From contig JAWNGF010000001.1 of assembly GCA_037039685.1 (NCBI GenBank), positions 1,240,001 through 1,304,000 of the forward strand: a stretch of 64,000 nucleotides of DNA. Direction: 5' to 3'. Every line of letters starts with the position of its first letter. Within the stretch, counting starts at the first letter, position 1. Both the position numbers and the translations under genes were made by a program. Below the pieces are notes generated by a model. It was given only the letters and a program-made list of their open reading frames with translations, ran no database searches and was not told where the DNA came from. The stretch comes from Ceratobasidium sp. AG-K. Lineage: Eukaryota; Basidiomycota; Agaricomycetes; Cantharellales; Ceratobasidiaceae. This document shows positions 44,662 to 53,870 of this stretch, piece after piece.

Positions 44662-47600
44662 GTGTGTGGAGAGACCAAAAAACCGGCAACGGAAACAATG
44701 TACTTTAGAGCAACAAATGAGTCAACCATTGTTTACGCAAACGTTGCCGGAATCACAGAACCTATCCCAACCCTCATCGATTCTGGAGCTTCAAAGAACT
44801 TCTTGGACATCTCTTGGGCTCAATCCAACAACATCCCACTCATGGAACTTTCCACTCCGAGAAAAGTAATCGGTATCCAGGGAAAGGAACTCTCTCACCA
44901 AATACGTTTCAAAGCGAAGCTGGAACTAGACGTGGAAGGAAGAACCTTTAAACAAATCTTCTTTGCTATGCCTACTGGGGAAACTAAACTTATCCTAGGA
45001 CTAGAATGGTTAGAAGAAGCAAACCCGGTCATCGATTGGAAAACGAAGCACATATCATGGCGGCCAGAACCCATCAAAGCAAGAACAGCCTCAATAGACG
45101 ACCTACCCGAAGAATTCAAGGAATTTGCCGATGTCTTCAGTGAAGAGAAATTCAAAAGAATCCCAGATCATCAACCATACGACTGCGCCATCGATTTCAA
45201 GGAAGGAGCTGAACTTCCAAAACCGGCCAGACCAATCCCACTCTCTCCAGCGGAATCAATTGCACTAAGAGAATACCTGGATGAAGAAATCGCAGCGGGA
45301 AAGATCCGACCAAGCAAATCACCCATTGCATCACCTTGTTTCTTTGTTAAGAAACCCATTGATCCAAAAAATCCAGGAGCAGTTCGTCAGCTACGACTTG
45401 TTCAAGACCTCAGAGGAGTAAACGCCATTACAAAGGACGACAGATTCCCAATGCCCCTAATGGAAGACCTCCTGGATAAAATCAAGGACGCGAAAATTTT
45501 CTCCAAGATTGATCTACGCATGGGTTTCAACAATATCAGAATTAGGGAAGGCGACGAATGGAAGACAGCTTTCAGAACAAAAGAAGGACTCTTCGAATAC
45601 GTCGTCATGCCTTTTGGACTAAAAAACGCGCCCGCCATCTTCCAAAGATATATGAATCACATTTTCCATGATCTTATCGACGTATGTGTCATTGTATACA
45701 TTGACGACATCCTGGTCTTCTCCAAGGACAGAAGCCAACATACCGTGGACATCAGAAAAGTACTAAAGATATTACTGGAGGAAAATCTTTTTGCAAAGCT
45801 TCCAAAATGCGAATTCTTTGTCACCAAATTAACATATACTGGACTTGGAATCAGCGATTCGGGCATCTCTATGGAGGAAGAAAAGGTCAAAGCAATAAAG
45901 GAGTGGAAGGAACCAAAAACAGTCAAGCAAGTCCAAGCATTCCTAGGATTCGCGAATTTCTACCGAAGATTCGTACCGAATTTCAGCCGTTTAGCAAAAC
46001 CCCTGACAACCTTGACAAGAAAGGAGAACAAATGGGAATGGGGAAACAATCAGCAGGAAGCATTTGAAGCCTTAAAAGCGGAGATCAGCAAGGAACCCAC
46101 TCTACGCCATCCGAACCCTGACAAACCCTTTTTCTTGGAAACAGACGCAAGTGGAGTAGCAATGGGAGCAATCCTGTCGCAAAGGCAAGATGATGGCTAC
46201 CTACATCCTATTGCTTTTCTTTCAAAATCTTTCAACGAGGCTCAGCTCAACTACGACGTCCACGATAAGGAACTTATGGCTATTATAGAATCTTTAACAC
46301 ATTGGAGACTATATCTAGAAGGAACAAAAGACCCCATCACCATCTACACCGATCATAGGAACCTACAGTTCTGGAAGGAAGCAAGAACTTTCAACCGTCG
46401 ACACGCAAGATGGCATCAATTGCTTGCTTCCTATAACTTTGATATCATATACCGCCCTGGAATCCTTTCATCTAAACCGGACCTATTGTCTAGACGTTCC
46501 GACCATGAAGATACTCCCACGCCTGAACAGGTTATGATATCTGTCGAAAGGTTCAAAGGATTTGTGGGACAAGTAAACACGAATATCATAGAAACTATCA
46601 AGGAGGCTCAGGATACAGATGAAGGACTAGCACGAATCAAAGAAATCTGCAAGTCGAGGGAAACGTTACCAAAGACCCTACAACACAGCGCGAAGGATTA
46701 TGATTTCAAGGAGGGACTATTATGGTTCAAGGGAAGGATCTACGTACCAGAAGATAAGGAATCCAGACTGGCCATCATGCGAATTCATCACGACTCAAAA
46801 ATTGCAGGACATCAAGGACAGGCTAGAACACTGGAACTAATATCAAGAAGATACTTCTGGCCAGGAATGAAGCAAAGCATAAACAGATACGTGGAATCAT
46901 GCGAGACCTGCCAACGGACAAAGGGATCAAAGTCATTAGTACCAATCAAACCTCTGGAGATTCCAAAAGGACCGTGGGAAGACATAGCGTTCGACTTCGT
47001 AGTGAAGTTACCAAAATCCAGGGGATCAGATAGCATCTTAGTAGTGGTGGACCGATTCTCAAGAATGGCGCAATTCATACCCTGCAAAGAATCTCACACG
47101 GCAAGCGACCTTGCAAATCTTTTTATCACGAATGTTTGGAAACTGCACGGTTTTCCAAAGAGCACGATCTCAGACCGAGGGACTACTTTCAACTCCAAAC
47201 TTATGAAAGCTGTTTATGAGAAAATTGGAACTAGCCCAGGGTTCAGCACTGCCTACCACCCCCAAACGGATGGAATAACGGAGAGAATCAATCAATGGAT
47301 GGAAGGCTGGCTACAATCGTTCGTCAACTACCGGCAGGATGATTGGGCGGACTTGTTACCAATTGCGGAATTCAGCTATAATCTACAGAAGCACCGCGTA
47401 ACGGGTAGTTCCCCCTTCGAAATTGTCTATGGAAGGGAACCACTGTGGAACATCTCAACAGAAGAATCAGCGGTTCCAGAAGCAGACAACATCACAGGAA
47501 AATGGCGTAAAATCCACGACGAAGCAATTGCATCAATGGAAACCCAAAGGCTCCCAGAAGAAGGGCCGAAGAACGTGTACCAAGAAGGAGATCTAGTTTG

Positions 47601-48576
47601 GCTGCTGGGAAAGAACATTCAAACGAAAAGACCATCAAAGAAACTGGATAACAAAAAGCACGGGCCATTTGTCGTGAAGCGACAGATAGGGTCACACGCT
47701 TATGAGCTTGATTTGCCAGCAACAATGAGGGTGCACCCTGTTTTCCACATCAATTTGCTGAGCCCTTACAAAGGAGACACTGAATTCAGCCGTAACCAAC
47801 CCCGACCACCGCCAATCATAACAGAAGAAGGAGAGGAAGAATACGAAGTAGAGAAGATTTTGGACTGGAAAAAGACAAAGGACGGTCTTTTTTACAGGGT
47901 CAGATGGAAGGGTTATGGAAGTGAGGAAGACACAGAACAAAGGGCGGAAGATTTTGGTCACCTTTCAAGGATCATCAAGGACCTTCTACGCCGACACCCC
48001 GAGGCTCCCACGCCATCTAACTACACTCCAGGGAAGATAAAAGGCAGAGGGGGCGAGACCAGTAGTGTCACTTGCAAAACTTGCTACTACTCCAAAAAAC
48101 ACTCCCAACTCCACGCTTTAAATCTTTTTTGCCCTCTGCAATGCCTGCCGTCTCCCGCTCCACCATTGCCAACAACCTCACCCGCGTCCTGGAGGGACCT
48201 GCCTTTGCCACGGCAAGGATCCTTGACTCCGGGGCCGCCCTATACGTCTTCAAGAGGTTGCAACAAGGCTCGGGGAGAATGCATTTCAGGGCCTCGGACG
48301 ACATCCTCCACTCAGACCTGGGGGAATTCCAGTGGGTCGGGAAGAAATGGCCGACACGAATGCAGCTCCTACGAAAGGACATATTCGTCTGCCGAGGGTG
48401 CGCCGCATTCCAGGTCTCGGAGGTCGTCCTCCTCTCCACCCACATGCTCGGAGTGGTTGAATGGGGACAAGAAGGGGCGTACTCGAGCGAGTGGGTACCA
48501 GGTTACGACGGAAGGCAGCCAACGCTCCGACCTAGATGGAACGATGCCTGGGACGCCAACTACGAGAAGGACCTGA
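44662..48576 (+). CDS. element A Pol polyprotein: protease, RT, RNase H, integrase, chromodomain
   Basis: In the -1 frame relative to gag, with no ATG at its head (first sense codon after the overlap is GTG at 44662), so it is probably made by frameshifting. Residues are counted from 44662. Aspartic protease: LIDSGASKNF at about 40. Reverse transcriptase from about 165, with YIDDILVFS at about 346. RNase H: ETDASG at about 493 and IYTDHRNLQF. Integrase: HH/CC zinc region HHDSKIAGHQG...CETCQRTKG (about 710-760), then the DDE residues in VVVDRFSRM, SDRGTTFNS and TERINQW (about 797-875). Chromodomain: about 1060-1110 (EYEVEKILDWKKT...RVRWKGYG). The last 170 codons overlap ORF3 in another frame, are low-complexity and poorly kept in B, so the functional product may effectively end after about residue 1130. 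Confidence 0.95.
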   Translation: MCGETKKPATETMYFRATNESTIVYANVAGITEPIPTLIDSGASKNFLDISWAQSNNIPLMELSTPRKVIGIQGKELSHQIRFKAKLELDVEGRTFKQIFFAMPTGETKLILGLEWLEEANPVIDWKTKHISWRPEPIKARTASIDDLPEEFKEFADVFSEEKFKRIPDHQPYDCAIDFKEGAELPKPARPIPLSPAESIALREYLDEEIAAGKIRPSKSPIASPCFFVKKPIDPKNPGAVRQLRLVQDLRGVNAITKDDRFPMPLMEDLLDKIKDAKIFSKIDLRMGFNNIRIREGDEWKTAFRTKEGLFEYVVMPFGLKNAPAIFQRYMNHIFHDLIDVCVIVYIDDILVFSKDRSQHTVDIRKVLKILLEENLFAKLPKCEFFVTKLTYTGLGISDSGISMEEEKVKAIKEWKEPKTVKQVQAFLGFANFYRRFVPNFSRLAKPLTTLTRKENKWEWGNNQQEAFEALKAEISKEPTLRHPNPDKPFFLETDASGVAMGAILSQRQDDGYLHPIAFLSKSFNEAQLNYDVHDKELMAIIESLTHWRLYLEGTKDPITIYTDHRNLQFWKEARTFNRRHARWHQLLASYNFDIIYRPGILSSKPDLLSRRSDHEDTPTPEQVMISVERFKGFVGQVNTNIIETIKEAQDTDEGLARIKEICKSRETLPKTLQHSAKDYDFKEGLLWFKGRIYVPEDKESRLAIMRIHHDSKIAGHQGQARTLELISRRYFWPGMKQSINRYVESCETCQRTKGSKSLVPIKPLEIPKGPWEDIAFDFVVKLPKSRGSDSILVVVDRFSRMAQFIPCKESHTASDLANLFITNVWKLHGFPKSTISDRGTTFNSKLMKAVYEKIGTSPGFSTAYHPQTDGITERINQWMEGWLQSFVNYRQDDWADLLPIAEFSYNLQKHRVTGSSPFEIVYGREPLWNISTEESAVPEADNITGKWRKIHDEAIASMETQRLPEEGPKNVYQEGDLVWLLGKNIQTKRPSKKLDNKKHGPFVVKRQIGSHAYELDLPATMRVHPVFHINLLSPYKGDTEFSRNQPRPPPIITEEGEEEYEVEKILDWKKTKDGLFYRVRWKGYGSEEDTEQRAEDFGHLSRIIKDLLRRHPEAPTPSNYTPGKIKGRGGETSSVTCKTCYYSKKHSQLHALNLFCPLQCLPSPAPPLPTTSPASWRDLPLPRQGSLTPGPPYTSSRGCNKARGECISGPRTTSSTQTWGNSSGSGRNGRHECSSYERTYSSAEGAPHSRSRRSSSSPPTCSEWLNGDKKGRTRASGYQVTTEGSQRSDLDGTMPGTPTTRRT

Positions 48577-48905
48577 GCGACTGGAGGATGGAGCGAGGCA
48601 GATACCAGAAGGAGGAGATTGAATGGGAACCTTACTGGTGGAAGAAGGAGGAGACTGACGTGTCGGCATGGAAGGAGGCAGAGCCCGATGTGCGACAGTG
48701 GGACGAGGAGCATGTGGAGGCCCGGGAGAGGGTTTTGGACTGGTCAAATGCGGATTGGATGAAGGAGGAGACTTGGGAAGAATGGGAGAAGTTCTCGGAC
48801 AAACCGGGAAATACCGTCTTCAATCCCATCGACCTGACCCTGGAGGAGGACGAGGGACTGGAGGAGTACATGCTTGCAAAAGGCAAGGATTGTGGGATCC
48901 AATAG
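48141..48905 (+). CDS. element A third ORF (ORF3), 254 aa, unknown function
   Basis: Starts at the ATG at 48141 (MPAVSRSTIANNLTRVLEGP) inside the tail of pol, in the -1 frame relative to pol, and ends at 48905, 30 bp before the polypurine tract. The first 110 residues look globular (TARILDSGAALYVFKR, LLRKDIFVCRGCAAFQVSEV). The second half is Trp-, Glu- and Asp-rich with many W-x3-W and WEEWEK patterns, and is strongly acidic at the end. There is no signal peptide or membrane helix, so it is not an envelope-type gene, and no nucleic-acid-binding motif I know. It is nearly identical in element B while the overlapping pol frame is not. An accessory or captured host gene is possible. Confidence 0.82.
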   Translation: MPAVSRSTIANNLTRVLEGPAFATARILDSGAALYVFKRLQQGSGRMHFRASDDILHSDLGEFQWVGKKWPTRMQLLRKDIFVCRGCAAFQVSEVVLLSTHMLGVVEWGQEGAYSSEWVPGYDGRQPTLRPRWNDAWDANYEKDLSDWRMERGRYQKEEIEWEPYWWKKEETDVSAWKEAEPDVRQWDEEHVEARERVLDWSNADWMKEETWEEWEKFSDKPGNTVFNPIDLTLEEDEGLEEYMLAKGKDCGIQ

Positions 48906-48935
48906 AGCCCGTCCAGGTCCCCTAGACGGTCTCTT

Positions 48936-48947
48936 AGGGGGGAGTAA
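48936..48947 (+). other. polypurine tract of element A
   Basis: AGGGGGGAG followed by TAA, directly before the 3' LTR; primes plus-strand cDNA synthesis in LTR retroelements. The same tract abuts the LTR of element B. Confidence 0.8.
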
Positions 48948-49403
48948 TGTTGTGAGCTAGCTCACTCCATCAGACTCGCCCATTGTCTCGCCCGCCTGTC
49001 TCTCTCCTTCTGTTACGTTCCCGTTTCTGTTTGCCGCGTTGCCACCTTCTTGTGGTTATTCTGTTACTTTGTGTAACGCGGCTGTGCTTTGTACAAGTCA
49101 TGTCTGTTCATACAGCATGACTCACTTGGACACTCCTGACTGGTTGACTGCTGTGACTCATGTGGCTGCGCCTTGTATGACTCGGCCACTTCTCGTATAT
49201 ATATAGAGGACCAACAAGCCTGGTAACCCCAGCTTGTTTTGTCTCGTCAAAACATCCCCTTTGAGTGACACTTTGAACCACCCCTACCCTCAAGAGCCTA
49301 CAGACGCTTAAGTGTGTTGCGGTTCAAGAGGTCTCTTAGGTCTTAGTGCCGTCCACTCTCTGTCGCGGCTTGTCTCATAGCCACCAAGAAGAAGCTTACA
49401 ACA
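48948..49403 (+). repeat. 3' LTR of element A
   Basis: 456 bp with the same ends as the 5' LTR; followed by the ACAAC duplication at 49404-49408. Confidence 0.95.
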
Positions 49404-49408
49404 ACAAC
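49404..49408. repeat. target-site duplication ACAAC, right copy of element A
   Basis: Repeats 42169-42173; the sequence after it continues B pol (K-P-D-L-L, minus strand). Confidence 0.93.
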
Positions 49409-51231
49409 AGATCTGGTTTAGATGAAAGGATCCCAGGACGGTATATGATATCAAAGTTGTAGGAAGCCAGTATTTGATGCCATCTTGCGTGTCAATGGTT
49501 AAACGTTCTTGCTTCCTTCCAGAACTGTAGGTTCCTGTGATTGGTGTAGATAGTGATCAGATCCTTTGTTCCCTCAAGGTATAACCTCCAATGTGTCAAT
49601 GATTCTATGATTGCCATAAGTTCCTTGTCATGGACGTTGTAGTTGAGCTGGGCTTCATTGAAGGATTTCGACAGGAACGCTATAGGATGTAGGTAGCCAT
49701 CGTCTTGTCTTTGAGATAAGATTGCCCCCATTGCTACTCCACTCGCATCTGTTTCCAGAAAAAAAGGTTTCTCAGGGTCAGGATGGCGAAGTGTTGGCTC
49801 CCTGCTAATTTCTGCTTTCAGGGCCTCGAAAGCCTCCTGTTGATCCTTTTCCCATTTCCATTTGTTATCCTTTCTTGTCAGGGTTGTCAAAGGTTTTGCT
49901 AAACGGCTAAAGTTTGGTACAAATCTTTGGTAGAAGTTTGCAAATCCTAAGAACGCCTGAACCTGTTTGACCGTTTTTGGTTCCTTCCATTCCTTTATTG
50001 CCTTGACCTTCTCTTCTTCCATAGAGATGCCAGAATCACTGATTCCAAGTCCGGTATATGTAAGCTTGGTGACAAAGAATTCGCATTTCGGGAGCTTTGC
50101 AAAAAGGTTTTCATCCAGTAAGATTTTCAGCACCTTCCTGACATCTATAGTATGTTGGCTTCTGTTTTTAGAGAAGACTAAGATGTCGTCAATGTATACT
50201 ATGACGCACATGTCAATAAGGTCGTGGAAGATGTGGTTCATGTATCTTTGGAAAATGGCAGGAGCATTTTTTAGTCCAAATGGCATGACAACATATTCAA
50301 ATAGTCCTTCCTTGGTTCTGAAGGCTGTCTTCCATTCGTCCCCTTCCCTAATTCTGATATTGTTGAAACCCATGCGTAGGTCAATCTTGGAGAAAATTTT
50401 TGCATCCTTGATTTTATCCAGAAGATCTTCCATTAAGGGCATTGGAAACCTGTCGTCCTTTGTAATGGCGTTTACTCCTCTGAGGTCCTGAACAAGCCGT
50501 AGTTGTCGCACTGCTTCTGGATTCTTTGGATAGATAGGTTTTTTGACAAAGAAACAAGGTGACGCGACGGGGGATTTGCTAGGTCAAATTTTCCCAGCGG
50601 CAATTTCCTCATCCAAGTATTCTCTTAGTGCAATTGATTCAGCCAGTGAGAGCAGGATAGGTCTGGCTGGTTTTGGAAGTTCAGCCCCTTCCTTGAAGTC
50701 GATGGTGCAATCGTATGGGCAATGATCCGGAATTCTCTTGAACTTTTCTTCGCTAAACACGTTGGCGAATTCCTTGAATTCTTCCGGTAGGTCATCTATT
50801 GAGGCCGTTCTTGCCTTTATGGGTTCTGGTCACCATGATATGTGCTTCATTTTCCAGTCAATATTGGGGTTTGCTTCCTCTAACCATTCAAGTCCTAAAA
50901 TGAGCTTGGTTTCTCCAGTAGGCATAGCGAAAAAGATTTGCTTGAAGGGTTTTCCTTCTATGTCCAGTACAAGCTTGGCTTTGAAGTGTATTTGGTGCAA
51001 GAGTTCTTTTCCCTGGATGCCAATTACTTTTTGTGGAGAGGGGAGCTCAATGAGAGGAATGTTGTTGGAGCGGGCCCAAGAGATGTCCATAAAGTTTTTC
51101 AAAGCTCCTGAATCAATGAGGGTAGGGACAGGTTCTGTGATTCCGGCAATGCTTGTGTAAACAATGGTTGATTCGTTTGTTGCTCTAAAGTACATTGTTT
51201 CCATTGCCAGTTCTTTGGTCTCTCCACACAC
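49409..51231 (-). pseudogene. element B pol, 5' half: protease, RT, RNase H
   Basis: Starts at 51231 (MCGETKELAMETMYFRATN) with the protease DSGA motif (LIDSGALKNF). RT follows with YIDDILVFS, then RNase H (ETDASG) with D-to-N in IYTNHRN. TGA codons interrupt it at 50830-50832, 50584-50586 and 49492-49494; in element A the matching codons are CGG, CGA and CGA. The frame then runs into element A and resumes at 42172. The polyprotein cannot be made. Confidence 0.92.
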
Positions 51232-51233
51232 AG

Positions 51234-53216
51234 TTAGAGGGAGACCCCTTCTTTTCCCGAGTCTTCTATGATTGTAGCCTCTCTTCCCTTTATGCTGGGC
51301 TCAGTTGTTATCCATTCCTTGGACGAGCATTTGAGCGAACAGTGACCTTCTTGACCGCACTTCAGACATTGATTTGATGCTATTCTCGCCTTGTAAACTT
51401 CGTCTGGAAGCCGTTTTGTAGAGGCTTGCCTGGTGGTGGTTGTTTGGGGTGTTTTCTTTCTGGTGGATGCTTTAATCTGTTGCAATTTCTGGTCGATGGA
51501 GATTGCAAGGGTGATCCATTGGTTAAGGTTAAGGTGCCTTTCAGTTCCATCCTCATTGATAAGGGAAAGTTCGAATTGTGCCAATTCTGTTTTGATCTCT
51601 GGCTTGAGTCCTTCCTTGAATTGGTTGATAAGGGCTTCTTCCCCCCAATTCACATCTACCATGTGAAATCAGAATTCTGTCGCATAGTTTGCTACTGAGT
51701 TGACTTGTTTGCTTTTTTGGATATCGGCTTCTGCCTTAGCCTTCTTGTTAGGGTCGCTAAATTGTTCCATGAAGTGCGATTTGAATGTTTCCCATGACGT
51801 TAGGTTTGGGTCAGCTACTCCATTGTTCATGGATCAGAGCAGCACTTGGGCCCAATGTGTGGCGGATCTGTTATCCGATTTAAAATTGGCTAGTGCTTCT
51901 CTAATCCGTTCTTGTCCCAAGCTGTATTGGTCGCCCAACCTGACAAAGTAGCTTTCCATCTGGGTGATGAACATTTCTGCTCCTTCTCCTTTCTTCCCAT
52001 TGAAAGCTTCTGGTCTAGTTACTTTTGGACGACTGTTTTCTCTTCTGTTGTCAGGGTTTTCAGAAAGCTGATGTAGCCTTTGTTCCAATTCATCAATCCT
52101 GGTAGACTCTGCTTTGGGGTGGGGAGGTGATACAGCGTGTAGGGATGCTTCATCCATCTGTTTGCACATGTTGTTGATTGTTTCTTGTATGGTGTTAATT
52201 TGTCTGAATGCAATCCTTCCGTCTCCCCTTAGCCCTTCTAGTCCTTGGGTGACTGCTTTGTTCCAGGCTAACTGTGCCTGCCTCGTGGTGTTAAGATCCT
52301 CCTGTACATTGTTTACCAATCCTTGTGTGTTTGTGACTTTGTTTCTTAGGCGGATTATGTCTTGTCCAACCAGGAAGCTGTTGTGTTCACTGTTTTGTGC
52401 AGCAGTCAGGATATCTGTCAGGGTTCCTTGTAGGTTGTTGAGGGAATCGTTGAAGATTTGTTGGTTGTTAGCCAACACTTGGGTAGATTGTTCTAACCTG
52501 TTGAGTCTTCTATCGATTGTTATCCTCATTCCATCAATAATCCTTAAGAGTGCGTTGTGCCTTCCAAGGTGAAGATCATTGAGGTCGTCAAGATTGTTGA
52601 TCATGGTCCTATTGCTGGAGCTAGAACTTGAGCTGGGAATCCCAGGGACGTCTTGACCTTCAGTTGCTGTTGCTTGCTGCAAATACCCTTGTGGAACATA
52701 TGGCGGTGCTGGGTTGACAGGTGTCACAGCCTGAGAGCTTATTGGGATCAGACCGGCATTGGTGATAGTTCCCGCAATCTGGGGTACTTGGGGAGCGTTG
52801 GAAATGTGTGGCGTGGGGGGGGGTCTGATAGGAACAAGGGATACGCCCCCGTGAGCTTCAGGCTGAGGGGAAAAAAACTGTCTTCTGGATCCCGTAGGCC
52901 ACAGTGGACGTGATGGGCCTGGAGTTACATTTGAGATAGGGATTTGAATTGTGACTGGTGTGGGGTCGTTGGTAATATTGCCTGGTTCTCTAGTAACAAT
53001 GGTGGGTTCTTCTTGTATGACTGAAACGTTCTCAGTGTTGAATGTTCTGGGCATAGAGGCTTGGCTTTGTGGGCGAGACCTTGCTGGTCCTCCGGCCCGT
53101 GCTTGTGCGATATCTTGCTCATTGAGGGAACTTGTAGGTCTTGAAGCCCTACTTGGTCCTCTCCTTATTGATAATGGTATTGCAAGATGCGATCCGGCGT
53201 CCTCCTGAATGGACAA
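51234..53216 (-). pseudogene. element B gag, with two nonsense codons
   Basis: Begins MSIQEDAGSHLAIPLS at 53216 and is colinear with A gag: disordered N-terminus, helical middle, capsid region, CCHC knuckle CLKCGQEGHCSLKC. TGA at 51834-51836 and at 51669-51671 replace CGA codons of A. The zinc knuckle keeps its four ligands but shows further substitutions. Confidence 0.92.
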
Positions 53217-53238
53217 GATTGTTAAGCTTGTTTTTTAA

Positions 53239-53694
53239 TGTCGTAAGCTTCTTCTTAGTGGCTATGAGACAAGCCGCAATGGAGAGTGGACGGCACTAAG
53301 ACCTAAGTGACCTCTTGAACTGCAACACACTTAAGTGTCTGTAGGCTCTTGAGGGTAGGGGTGGTTCAAAGTGTCACTCAAAAGGGATGTTTGACGAGAC
53401 AAAACAAGCTGGGGTTACCAGGCTTGTTGGTCCTCTATATATATTCAAGAGGCGGCCGAGTCATACAGAACGCAGCCACAAGAGTCAAGCAAGTCTACCA
53501 ATCAGGAGTGTCCATGTGAGTCATGCTGTATGAACAGACATGACTCGTACAAAGCACAGCCGCGTTACACAATGTAACAGAAACAACCACAAGAAGGTGG
53601 CAACACGGCAATCAGAAACAGAAACACAAAGAAGAAGAAAACACAGGCAGGCGAGACGACAGGCGAGTCCAATGGAGGGAGCTGGCTCACGACA
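53239..53694 (-). repeat. LTR of element B (5' LTR in element orientation)
   Basis: 456 bp; partner of 39255-39710. Followed on its plus-strand right by the CACTC duplication. Its inner neighbour (TTAAAAAACAAGCTTAAC on the minus strand) is the primer-site region, one mismatch from that of A. Confidence 0.93.
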
Positions 53695-53699
53695 CACTC
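53695..53699. repeat. target-site duplication CACTC, right copy of element B
   Basis: Same five bases as 39250-39254, directly after the terminal GACA of the LTR. Confidence 0.9.
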
Positions 53700-53734
53700 A
53701 GTTGTGGCCTGTGAAAATTATCCAGTAAATTATG

Positions 53735-53870
53735 ATCACCCTTAGCATAGAGCCAATGCGGGACCTCAGCCACATGCAATGCCCCGATGTTGATAGAACC
53801 AAGGCCAAGAGAATGTGTAAATAAGTACAAGCTGGATCAACATCTCGATGGACCTGAGATCAAGCTATAC
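53735..53870 (+). repeat. diverged copy of the block upstream of BTB-type paralogue 3
   Basis: Shares order and words with 57195-57340: GCGGGACCTCAGCCACATG versus GCGGAACCTCGGCCACGTG, TGCCCCGATGT in both, then AGAAxCAAGGC and AAATAAG(T/C)xCAAGC. Several differences are CG-to-CA or CG-to-TG. It probably marks an old tandem duplication of the BTB unit. Confidence 0.6.

Larger units (their letters stand above)
42174..49403 (+). mobile_element. Ty3/gypsy chromovirus-type LTR retrotransposon, element A (intact, nested in B)
   Basis: 7,230-bp element with two 456-bp LTRs that differ at only two positions by eye, a 5-bp ACAAC target duplication and open gag, pol and third frames. The polypurine tract AGGGGGGAG is at about 48936-48944. 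The primer site is self-complementary to the LTR, not to a tRNA end. Order PR-RT-RNaseH-IN plus a C-terminal chromodomain places it in the chromovirus clade of Ty3/gypsy (Metaviridae). It inserted in the opposite orientation into the pol gene of the older relative B. The near-identical LTRs and full frames mean recent activity. Confidence 0.96.
39255..53694 (-). mobile_element. Ty3/gypsy chromovirus-type LTR retrotransposon, element B (decayed, interrupted by element A)
   Basis: Minus-strand element bounded by 456-bp LTRs (39255-39710 and 53239-53694) and a CACTC target duplication. After removing nested element A with its duplicate target (42174-49408), B is about 7.2 kb, the same as A, and colinear with it: LTR, gag, pol (protease, RT, RNase H, integrase, chromodomain), third frame, LTR. 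B carries at least five in-frame TGA codons where A has CGA or CGG, so its gag and pol cannot be made at full length. It is inserted about 190 bp downstream of the first BTB-type paralogue. The two LTRs differ at roughly 13 sites by eye, nearly all transitions. Confidence 0.95.

Noticed and set aside
48141..48905. Third ORF as an envelope gene
   Set aside because: No signal peptide, no membrane helix and no Cys/glycosylation pattern typical of env; the acidic Trp-rich sequence does not fit.
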